DNA from: Solirubrobacter sp035555675
GTDB lineage: Bacteria > Actinomycetota > Thermoleophilia > Solirubrobacterales > Solirubrobacteraceae
Length of the DNA stretch: 64,000 nucleotides
Assembly (NCBI GenBank): GCA_035555675.1
Contig: DATMGH010000193.1
Coordinates: 41,038 to 105,037 of the forward strand
Direction of reading: 5' to 3'
The position numbers and the translations under genes are program-made. Positions 57,539 to 64,000 of the stretch are shown here, piece by piece. Each line of letters opens with the position of its first letter. Positions within the stretch are counted from its first letter, which is position 1. The notes beneath the pieces were generated by a model that saw nothing but the letters and a program-made list of their open reading frames with translations, was not told where the DNA came from and did no database searches.

Positions 57539-59065
57539 GTGAACGCCGCCGACCTCCCGACCAGCGTGACCCGCGCGGTGCTCGACGTCGCGTTCGACGC
57601 CGTGGTGACGATGGACGCGGGCGGCGTGGTGCTGGCGGTCAACCGGGCGGCCGAGCGGCTGTTCGGCTACGCGGCGCAGGACATGGTCGGGCGCGCGGTC
57701 GCCGAGCTGATCGTCCCGCCGGCGCTGCGCGAGGCGCACCGCGCGGGGCTCGAGCGCTACCTGCGCACCGGGCGCGGGCCGGTCGTCGGGCGGCGCGTGG
57801 AGCTCAGCGCGATGCGCGCCGACGGCTCCGAGTTCCCGGTCGAGCTGGTCGTCACGCGGCCGGAGCTCGACGGCCCGCCGGTCTTCTACGGCTACGTCCG
57901 CGACCTCAGCGGCCGCTACGTCGCCGAGGCTGCGCTGCACCGGCTGGCCGACGAGCAGGCCGCGCTGCGCCGGGTCGCCACCGCGGTCGCCGCCGAGCAC
58001 GAGCCCGAGCGGCTGTTCAACCTGCTCTCCCAGGAGGTCGGGCGGCTGTTCGACGCCGGCACCGCGCACATGTTCCGCTTCGACGCCGACGGCCGCGGGG
58101 GCGCGATCATCGGCGGCTGGAGCCGGCGTCCCGAGCACGTGCTCCCGCCCGGGACGCGGATGCCGCTCGACGGCGACACGGCGGTCACACGCGTGTGGCG
58201 CACCGGCCGCGCGGCGCGGATGGACTCCTACGACTCGGCCGGCGGGGAGCTGGCGGCGCGCCTGCGCGGGTACGGCGTGCGCTCGGTGGTCGCCGCACCG
58301 ATCTTCCTCGGCGGGGCGCTGTGGGGCGCGGCGGTCGTGTCCACGATGGACGAGCAGCCGTTCCCGGAGGACGCCGAGGAGCGGCTGTCCTACTTCGCGG
58401 AGCTGACCGCGCAGGCGCTGGCCAACGCGCAGGCGCGTGAGGATCTCGCCGCGTCGCGCGCACGGATCGTGGCGGCGGGGGACGCGGAGCGGCGGCGCCT
58501 GGAACGCAACCTGCACGACGGGGCGCAGCAGCGGCTCGTGTCGCTGGCGCTGATGCTGCGGATGGCGGCGCGGCGGCACCCGGACGACGAGGACCTGGTG
58601 CGGGCGGCCGACGAGCTCAGCTACGCGCTGGAGGAGCTGCGCGAGCTGGCGCGCGGCATCCATCCCGCGGTGCTGACCGAGCGCGGGCTGGAGCCGGCGG
58701 CGCGGGCGCTGGCCGATCGCGCGCCGCTGCCGGTCGAGCTGGAGCTCGCGCTCGACGACGAGCGGCTTCCGTCGCCGGTCGAGGCGGCCGCCTACTACCT
58801 GCTCTCGGAAGCGCTCACGAATGTGGCCAAGTACGCGCGGGCGACGCACGTCCAGGTGACGATTGCCCGCGCAGGCGGCGAAGCGCGAATCGAGATCGCC
58901 GACGACGGCGTCGGCGGCGCGCACCCGGACGGCGGCAGCGGGCTGCGCGGCCTCGCCGACCGCGTCGAGGCCCTGGGCGGGCGGCTGGAGATCAGCTCGC
59001 CGCCCGGCGAGGGCACCACGCTCGTCGCCCGCATCCCGCTCACGCCCGAGCTTAAGCGCCCCTAA
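57539..59065 (+). CDS. Sensor histidine kinase, PAS-GAF-HisKA_3 type
   Basis: A 508-residue soluble kinase of the NarL-pairing class. A PAS domain (about 10-125, DAVVTMDAGGVVLAVNRAAERLFGY), a GAF domain (about 145-295) and a HisKA_3 dimerisation helix with the phospho-histidine (ERNLHDGAQQRLVSLAL) are followed by an ATPase domain (LTNVAKYA, IADDGVGG, GSGLRGLADRV). A cognate LuxR-type regulator is not adjacent. GTG 57539 lies close to a TAGCGT -10-like box. The TAA stop is the first part of a repeat-family-B palindrome. Confidence 0.88.
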   Translation: MNAADLPTSVTRAVLDVAFDAVVTMDAGGVVLAVNRAAERLFGYAAQDMVGRAVAELIVPPALREAHRAGLERYLRTGRGPVVGRRVELSAMRADGSEFPVELVVTRPELDGPPVFYGYVRDLSGRYVAEAALHRLADEQAALRRVATAVAAEHEPERLFNLLSQEVGRLFDAGTAHMFRFDADGRGGAIIGGWSRRPEHVLPPGTRMPLDGDTAVTRVWRTGRAARMDSYDSAGGELAARLRGYGVRSVVAAPIFLGGALWGAAVVSTMDEQPFPEDAEERLSYFAELTAQALANAQAREDLAASRARIVAAGDAERRRLERNLHDGAQQRLVSLALMLRMAARRHPDDEDLVRAADELSYALEELRELARGIHPAVLTERGLEPAARALADRAPLPVELELALDDERLPSPVEAAAYYLLSEALTNVAKYARATHVQVTIARAGGEARIEIADDGVGGAHPDGGSGLRGLADRVEALGGRLEISSPPGEGTTLVARIPLTPELKRP

Positions 59066-59083
59066 AGGGGCCAGGCCCCTTTA
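59063..59083. terminator. Palindrome overlapping a stop codon, repeat family B copy 2
   Basis: TAAAGGGGC-CAG-GCCCCTTTA lies between convergent genes and supplies the kinase stop codon, exactly as at 52696-52716. An outer CTTAA/TTAAG pair extends it. Confidence 0.8.
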
Positions 59084-59107
59084 CGTCGTCTTTAAGTTTG
59101 GCCGGCG

Positions 59108-60085
59108 TCAGCGTTTGAGCGTGACCGTGAGGCGTTTGGTGGTCCGGTTGCCGGCCCGGTCGGTGACCACGGCGGTGAGCGTGAGCTTGACGCGCTTGCG
59201 CTTGTTGAGAGCCTTGCGCGCCCTGGTCGTGAGCTTGATCGGCAGCTTCCGCGTCCCCGGTGCGAGCGTGGCGGCGAGCTCCCCGACCGTGCGGTTGATG
59301 CGGAGCTTGCGCGCGGTCTTCTTGTCGAGCGTCAGCGTCAGCCTGGCGGTGACGCTCTCGCGGATCGTCAGCCGCACGGCCACGGAGCGCTTGCGCGTCG
59401 CGTTCTTGAGCACGACGCTCGGCGGCGTGACGTCGGCGGGAGCCGGGGCCGGCACCAACACCGGCGCCGGCGCCGGGACCTGCGGCGGCGCGGGCGCGGC
59501 CGGCGGCGCGGGCACGGAAACCCCGGTGACCGTGATCCGCATCGTCGCGTCCTCGGACGCCAGCCCGAGCCGGGCGTCGTCCTCGTCCGCGTAGTACGTG
59601 AACGAGTCCGTCCCCACCCACCCGTCGTCGGGCGTGTAGACGATCGTCCCGTCGTCCTCGACGTCCAGCTCGCCGTGCATCGGGTTGCCGAACCACACGG
59701 TGTACTCGTCGCCGTCGGCCTCGTCGCAGGCGAAGTCCTCGATCACGAGCTGCTGGCCGGACTCGATCGTGGCCTCGCCGTCGCGGCAGACCGGCGCGGT
59801 GTTGACCAGGATCGTGACCGTCGCCAGCTCGGACTGGCCGTCGGCGTTGCTGACCCGGTACGTGTAATGGTCCTCCCCGCGGAACCCGGGCTGCGGCGTG
59901 TAGACGTCGCCCTCCAGCGTGCCGAGCGCCGGCGCCGTGACGATCGTCCGCGTCAGCGGGCCCGTGCCCGTGCAGTCCGGCGCCGGCAGCGTCAGCGGCG
60001 CGTTGACCGGCGTGACCACGTACCCGTCCACGCAGCGCGGCGGCTCGGCGGCGAGCGCGAGGCTCGCGAGCAGCACCGGCAGCAT
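59108..60085 (-). CDS. Secreted protein with cadherin-like/Ig repeats
   Basis: A 325-residue exported protein with a short signal peptide (MLPVLLASLALAAE). Two bacterial cadherin-like domains follow (about 15-95, YTPQPGFRGEDHYTYRVSNA; 96-185, YTPDDGWVGTDSFTYYADE), then a Pro/Ala-rich linker (190-220) and a basic Lys/Arg-rich beta domain. It is probably a cell-surface or matrix protein. ATG 60085 overlaps the acyl-CoA dehydrogenase stop codon as TGATG, an odd operon partner for a catabolic enzyme. Confidence 0.72.
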   Translation of the reverse strand: MLPVLLASLALAAEPPRCVDGYVVTPVNAPLTLPAPDCTGTGPLTRTIVTAPALGTLEGDVYTPQPGFRGEDHYTYRVSNADGQSELATVTILVNTAPVCRDGEATIESGQQLVIEDFACDEADGDEYTVWFGNPMHGELDVEDDGTIVYTPDDGWVGTDSFTYYADEDDARLGLASEDATMRITVTGVSVPAPPAAPAPPQVPAPAPVLVPAPAPADVTPPSVVLKNATRKRSVAVRLTIRESVTARLTLTLDKKTARKLRINRTVGELAATLAPGTRKLPIKLTTRARKALNKRKRVKLTLTAVVTDRAGNRTTKRLTVTLKR

Positions 60086-61209
60086 CACGCCCCCCGCATC
60101 GCGTCGCCGAGCAGCGCGCGGGCGATCACCAGGCGCTGGATCTCGCTCGTCCCCTCGTAGATCTCCGTGACCTTCGCGTCGCGGTAGTACCGCTCGGCCG
60201 GGAACTCCTTCGTATAGCCGTAGCCGCCGAGGATCTGGATCGCCTCGCCGGTCTGGCGGCGCGCGACCGCGGACGCGAACAGCTTCGCCTGCGCCCCCTC
60301 GACGCCGTGCGGGCGACCCGCCTGCTTGAGCCGCGCCGCGCGCCAGACGAGCGCCCGCGCCGCCTCGATCTCGGTCTGCATGTCGGCCAGCTTCTGCTGG
60401 ATCGCGCCCAGGCGCGCGATCGGGCCGCCGAACGCGTGGCGCTCCTTCGCGTACGCCGCGGCGACGTCGAGCCCCGCCTGCGCGATCCCGACCGCCTGCG
60501 CGGCGATCCCGATCCGCCCGCCGTCGAGCGTGCGCAGCGCGACCCGCATGCCGTTGCCGGGCTCACCGAGGCGCTCAGCCGGCGTGCTCTCGAACGCCAG
60601 GTCGGCGGTGGAGCTGGAGTTCAGCCCCAGCTTCTCCTCCTCGCGGGTGACGCTGAAGCCGTCGGCGCCCGCGCGCACCAGGAACGCGGACGGCTTCTCG
60701 CCCTCCTTCGCGAACACGACGAACGTGGTGGCGAACGACCCGTTGGTGATCCACTGCTTGGTGCCGGTGATGCGGTCCTCGATCACCCGCGTGCGCATCG
60801 CGCTCGCGTCGGAGCCCGAGCCGGACTCGGTGAGCGCGAACGCCGCCAGCTCGTCCCCCGCCGCGAGCTTGGGGACGATCGCGTCGATCTGCTCGGCGGA
60901 GCCGTGGTCGAGGATCGGCAGCGTTCCCGCGCTGGTGTGCACGGCGACGGTCACCCCGACGCCCGCGTCGGCGCGGCTGAGCTCCTCCAGCACGAGCACG
61001 TAGGCCAGGAAGTCGGCGCCGGCGCCGCCGTGCTCCTCAGGCACGCAGACGCCCATCAGCCCGAGCTCGCCCAGCTCGGCGAACAGCTCGCGCGGGAAGT
61101 GGTGCTCGCGGTCCCAGCCCGCGGCGTTCGGCGCGATCCGCTCGTCCGCGAAGCGCCGCGCCAGCTCGCGGATCTCGCGCTGATCGTCCGTCAGCTCGTG
61201 GTAGCTCAC
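60085..61209 (-). CDS. Acyl-CoA dehydrogenase
   Basis: A 374-residue FAD enzyme that introduces the alpha-beta double bond in acyl-CoA and passes electrons to ETF. Conserved segments are ALTESGSGSDAS, KQWITNGSFA, the QILGGYGYTKEFP region and the C-terminal catalytic-glutamate segment EIYEGTSEIQRLVIAR. The length and motifs fit short/branched-chain members; the chain-length preference is unclear. GTG 61209 overlaps the upstream HAD gene stop as GTGA. The etf operon in the same window supplies its acceptor. Confidence 0.93.
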   Translation of the reverse strand: MSYHELTDDQREIRELARRFADERIAPNAAGWDREHHFPRELFAELGELGLMGVCVPEEHGGAGADFLAYVLVLEELSRADAGVGVTVAVHTSAGTLPILDHGSAEQIDAIVPKLAAGDELAAFALTESGSGSDASAMRTRVIEDRITGTKQWITNGSFATTFVVFAKEGEKPSAFLVRAGADGFSVTREEEKLGLNSSSTADLAFESTPAERLGEPGNGMRVALRTLDGGRIGIAAQAVGIAQAGLDVAAAYAKERHAFGGPIARLGAIQQKLADMQTEIEAARALVWRAARLKQAGRPHGVEGAQAKLFASAVARRQTGEAIQILGGYGYTKEFPAERYYRDAKVTEIYEGTSEIQRLVIARALLGDAMRGA

Positions 61210-62006
61210 CGTACGGCCCGTCCCACCGCCACGCCGCCGCCCAGCAGGGCCGCCGCCGCCGCGACGCGCAGCTTGCGCCCGAGTCGTTCGAACCGCATGA
61301 TCTCCCACCCCTCCGCGCGCGCCACGCGCGCCAGTTCCTTGTCCGGATTGACGGCCACAGGATGCCCGACCGCCCGCAGCATCGGAAGGTCCGACTCCGA
61401 GTCGCTGTACGCATAGCTGGCCTGCAGGTCGAGGCCTTCGCGGGCCGCCAGCTCGCGGATCGCCTGCGCCTTTCCCTCACGGTAGTTGAACGGGCCGCCC
61501 GCGCGGCCGGTGTAGACGCCGTCGACGACCTCGGCCACCGACCCGACCGCGCCGTCGAACGTGAGCACGATCGCCATCAGCTCGGCCATCTCCTGCGCCG
61601 CCGCCGTGCAGATGAACACGGGCCGGCCGGCGTCCTGGTGCTCGTAGGCCAGCTCGAGCATGCGCGGGTACACGCGCGGCAGGACGCCGGCCAGCACCGC
61701 CGGCGAGAGCCGCTGCAGATCGCGCACGTGGGTGCCGGCGAGCAGCGTGCCGACGCGCTCGCGCACCGCGTCGGTCATCGCGTCCGTCGACCCGCGCAGG
61801 CGGAAGCGCACGTTCTCGTAGAAGTCGCGCGCGATGTCGCGGCGCGTCACCATCCCCGCCCGGTACGCTGCGCGGCCGAACTGGAACGAGGACGAGCCGG
61901 CGATCAGCGTGCGGTCGAGGTCGAAGAACGCCGCGCCGCGCTCGCCGTCGCGCTTGATGGCTCCCCCGCCCGGAGGCGGGGGCAGTATGTGCGGCCGTTC
62001 CGTCAA
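61206..62006 (-). CDS. HAD superfamily hydrolase, subfamily IB
   Basis: A 266-residue phosphatase-like protein. Motif I is AAFFDLDRTLIAGSS, motif II includes VFICTAAAQ, and motif III/IV is AYSDSESDLPMLRAVG; this is the SerB/CicA-like IB class. The C-terminus has a short hydrophobic stretch that may touch the membrane. The start is uncertain: no ATG or GTG precedes motif I in frame, and TTG 62006 overlapping the thiolase stop as TTGA is the best candidate. A hairpin (CCCCCGCC/GGCGGGGG, 61963-61982) lies in its first codons. Confidence 0.8.
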   Translation of the reverse strand: MTERPHILPPPPGGGAIKRDGERGAAFFDLDRTLIAGSSSFQFGRAAYRAGMVTRRDIARDFYENVRFRLRGSTDAMTDAVRERVGTLLAGTHVRDLQRLSPAVLAGVLPRVYPRMLELAYEHQDAGRPVFICTAAAQEMAELMAIVLTFDGAVGSVAEVVDGVYTGRAGGPFNYREGKAQAIRELAAREGLDLQASYAYSDSESDLPMLRAVGHPVAVNPDKELARVARAEGWEIMRFERLGRKLRVAAAAALLGGGVAVGRAVR

Positions 62007-63175
62007 ACGTGCACGATCACGGCGTCGCCCTGCCCGCCGCCGGAGCAGATCGCCGCGCAGCCGTAGCCACCGCCGCGCCGGCGCAGCTCGAGCACCAGCG
62101 CGCCGATGATGCGCGCGCCGGACGCACCGATCGGGTGCCCGAGCGCGACCGCGCCGCCGTTGACGTTCACGCGCTCCTCGTCGACGCCGAGCATCCGCAC
62201 CGAGTTCAGCGCGACTGAGGCGAACGCCTCGTTGATCTCCCAGAGGTCGATGTCGCCCGGCTGCAGCCCGGCCTTGTCGAGCGCCTTCAGCGCCGCGTTG
62301 GCGGGCGTGCGGGCCAGGTACGCGAACTCGTCCGCGACCGCCGCCTGGGCGACGATCGTGGCCAGCGCCTCCTTGCCGTTGCGCTCCGCCCACTCGTCGG
62401 AGGCCAGCACGAGCGCGCCCGCGCCGTCGTTGACGCCCGGCGAGTTGCCGGCCGTGTGCGTGCCGCCCTTGACCAGCCCGGGCAGCTTCGCCAGCGCCTC
62501 GAGGCTGGACCCGCGGCGCGGCGCCTCGTCGACCTCGACCACGGTGTCGCCCTTGCGCGAGGTGACCGTCACCGGGACGATCTCCTCCGGGATGCGGCCG
62601 TCGTCGGTGGCCGCGATCGCGCGCTCGTGGCTGCGCAGCGCCCACTTGTCGAGGTCGGCGCGGGTGATCTCCAGCTCGTCGCCGACCGTCGTCGCCTCCT
62701 CGAACATCTGCTTGCCCGAGAACGGGTTGCGCAGGCCGTCCTGGATCATCGCGTCGAGCGCCTTGACGTCGCCCATGCGGAAGCCCGAGCGCGCGCCGGG
62801 CAGCAGGTACGGCGCCTGCGACATCGACTCCATGCCGCCGCCGACCGCGATGTCGACGTCGCCCGCCCGGATCGCCTGGTCGAGCATGCCGACCGCGCGC
62901 ACGCTCGACGCGCACACCTTGTTGATCGTCTCGGAGGTGACCTCGATCGGGATCCCGGCCTCGATCTGCGCCTGCCGGCTCGGGATCTGGCCCTGGCCCG
63001 CCTGCAGCACCGTGCCCATCACCACGTGCTCGACCTGCTCGGGCGCGACGTCGGCGCGCTCCAGCGCCTCGCGGATCGCGACGCCGCCGAGGTGGGTGGC
63101 GGGAAGCGCCGACAGGCCTCCGCCCAGCTTGCCGATCGGCGTGCGCGCGCTGCTCAGGATCACGGTTCGGGCCAT
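62003..63175 (-). CDS. Acetyl-CoA C-acyltransferase (thiolase)
   Basis: A 390-residue thiolase catalysing the last step of beta-oxidation or acetoacetyl-CoA formation. The nucleophilic cysteine is in INKVCASSVRAV; GGGMESMSQAPY, NGGAVALGHPIGASG and the second cysteine in AAICSGGGQGDA are standard. It is the first gene of a thiolase-HAD-acyl-CoA dehydrogenase-secreted protein operon, and divergent from pepA with only 27 bp between. TAATAG near 63190 would give an almost leaderless mRNA. Confidence 0.95.
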   Translation of the reverse strand: MARTVILSSARTPIGKLGGGLSALPATHLGGVAIREALERADVAPEQVEHVVMGTVLQAGQGQIPSRQAQIEAGIPIEVTSETINKVCASSVRAVGMLDQAIRAGDVDIAVGGGMESMSQAPYLLPGARSGFRMGDVKALDAMIQDGLRNPFSGKQMFEEATTVGDELEITRADLDKWALRSHERAIAATDDGRIPEEIVPVTVTSRKGDTVVEVDEAPRRGSSLEALAKLPGLVKGGTHTAGNSPGVNDGAGALVLASDEWAERNGKEALATIVAQAAVADEFAYLARTPANAALKALDKAGLQPGDIDLWEINEAFASVALNSVRMLGVDEERVNVNGGAVALGHPIGASGARIIGALVLELRRRGGGYGCAAICSGGGQGDAVIVHV

Positions 63176-63183
63176 GGAGCGAG

Positions 63184-63192
63184 TCTATTAAG
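63184..63192. promoter_or_regulatory. Shared back-to-back -10 box for thiolase and pepA
   Basis: CTATTAAG (63185-63192) reads TATTAA on the plus strand and TTAATA on the minus strand, centred in a 27-bp divergent spacer. Each direction leaves only a few bases of leader. Confidence 0.45.
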
Positions 63193-63202
63193 GTCGCCCA
63201 CC

Positions 63203-64000
63203 ATGCATGTCGCCACCACCACCGACGCTCCGACCGCCACCCGCGCCGACACGATCGTCGTCGGCGTCTTCGAGGACGAGGGAATCGCGCACGACCACGG
63301 CGGCGTGCTGCAGGCGCTGGTGGACTCCGGCGAGGCGCGGCGGGGGCTGCGGCGCGTGGCGGTGACGCACGCCGAGGGGCGGCGCTTCGTGATCGCCGGC
63401 CTCGGCGCGCGGGCGGACTTCGATCCCGAGCGCGCGCGGATCGCCGCCGCGAGCGTCGTCGGCCGGGCGCGCGAGCTGGGGACCGCGACGCTCTGCTGGG
63501 AAGTGCCGCATCACGTGGGGGACGCGGTGGTCGGCGGGCTGGTCGAGGGGACGCTGCTGGCGGCGTACACGTTCGACGAGTACCGCGAGGCCGAGGACTC
63601 CGCGCTGGACACGCTGCTCCTGTCCGCCCACCACGACGTGAGCGCGCCGGCCGCGTACGCGGCGGCGGTGGCGGCCGCGACCAACTGCGCGCGCGACCTT
63701 CAGAACCGGCCCGCGAACGTCCTCACGCCGGAGGCGCTGGCGGAGCGCGCCGCGGCGCTTTCGGGCGTGCAGGTCGACGTGCTCGACCGCGCGGGGATCG
63801 AAGCGGCGGGGATGGGCGCGTTCGCGGCCGTGGCCCGCGGCTCGGACGCTGAGCCGCAGCTGATCACGATCCGCTACGACCCGGTCGACGTCGCCGGTCC
63901 GCTGCTCGGGTTCGTCGGCAAGGCGGTCACGTTCGATTCCGGCGGGATCTCGATCAAGCCCGCGGCGAAGATGCACGAGATGAAGTTCGACATGTCCGGC
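63203..64000 (+). CDS. pepA: Leucyl aminopeptidase, M17 family (N-terminal 266 residues, cut by window edge)
   Basis: An open frame from ATG 63203 to the window end. Residues 1-170 match the N-terminal macro-like domain of M17 peptidases. The catalytic domain begins with CARDLQNRPANVLTPEALA, and the metal-binding lysine and aspartate are in VGKAVTFDSGGISIKPA. The enzyme removes N-terminal residues and needs two metal ions; the remaining ligands lie beyond the window. It is divergent from the thiolase gene. Confidence 0.94.
   Translation, partial: MHVATTTDAPTATRADTIVVGVFEDEGIAHDHGGVLQALVDSGEARRGLRRVAVTHAEGRRFVIAGLGARADFDPERARIAAASVVGRARELGTATLCWEVPHHVGDAVVGGLVEGTLLAAYTFDEYREAEDSALDTLLLSAHHDVSAPAAYAAAVAAATNCARDLQNRPANVLTPEALAERAAALSGVQVDVLDRAGIEAAGMGAFAAVARGSDAEPQLITIRYDPVDVAGPLLGFVGKAVTFDSGGISIKPAAKMHEMKFDMSG

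Overview
The window is 64 kb of very GC-rich bacterial chromosome. Genes are tightly packed, start often at GTG (sometimes TTG) and are frequently joined by 1- or 4-nt stop/start overlaps. The housekeeping genes, the RTX-type and CARDB/Ig-like secreted proteins, the LCP protein and the sugar-nucleotide genes suggest an actinomycete, plausibly class Thermoleophilia (a Solirubrobacter- or Conexibacter-like soil organism). The lineage is an inference from gene style; no rRNA or tRNA gene is present to confirm it.

Layout. 0-8.6 kb: secA (cut by the left edge) and a short hpf, an EAL-HDOD protein, comF, ctaG, a CDP-alcohol phosphatidyltransferase behind a palindromic operator, and phzF. 7.3-12.6 kb: a merR-ahcY-ahcY-like operon divergent from a ThDP enzyme, then a GOLPH3-like protein. 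12.6-17.7 kb: an aldehyde dehydrogenase and a three-gene sugar-nucleotide operon (UDP-glucose dehydrogenase, nucleotidyltransferase, phosphoglucose/phosphomannose isomerase). 17.8-22.2 kb: an RTX-repeat secreted protein, a 585-bp repeat array, an LCP ligase-like protein and an M20 peptidase. 22.3-29.5 kb: two large secreted M14 carboxypeptidases and a small third protein that share one C-terminal module. 30.5-37.6 kb: the complete F1Fo ATP synthase operon in the order I-B-E-F-H-A-G-D-C. 37.9-41.9 kb: OsmC, a secreted glycosidase-like protein, a cupin, a small-gene region and a TagO/WecA-type transferase. 41.9-51.4 kb: a hybrid histidine kinase, glyA, an ECF-type sigma factor with a membrane partner, then tsaC/sua5, prmC, prfA, DUF1385 and rpmE. 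51.4-64 kb: an M20 amidohydrolase, the etfB-etfA-ETF-QO operon, a tetR/SMR pair, a stand-alone B12-binding mutase subunit, a PAS-GAF histidine kinase, and an acyl-CoA dehydrogenase/HAD/thiolase operon divergent from leucyl aminopeptidase (cut by the right edge).

Themes. Fatty-acid/acyl-CoA oxidation (thiolase, acyl-CoA dehydrogenase, ETF, ETF-QO, mutase subunit) feeds the respiratory chain (ctaG, ATP synthase). Cell-envelope polymer genes (UGD, pyrophosphorylase, TagO-like, LCP) form a second theme. Convergent gene pairs either overlap or have a strong palindrome between them. The items most worth a second look are the ahcY paralogue with substituted catalytic residues inside a MerR-headed operon, the M14 cluster with its shared module, the ETF-QO with a missing cluster cysteine, and the repeat families that sit in, or end, convergent genes.
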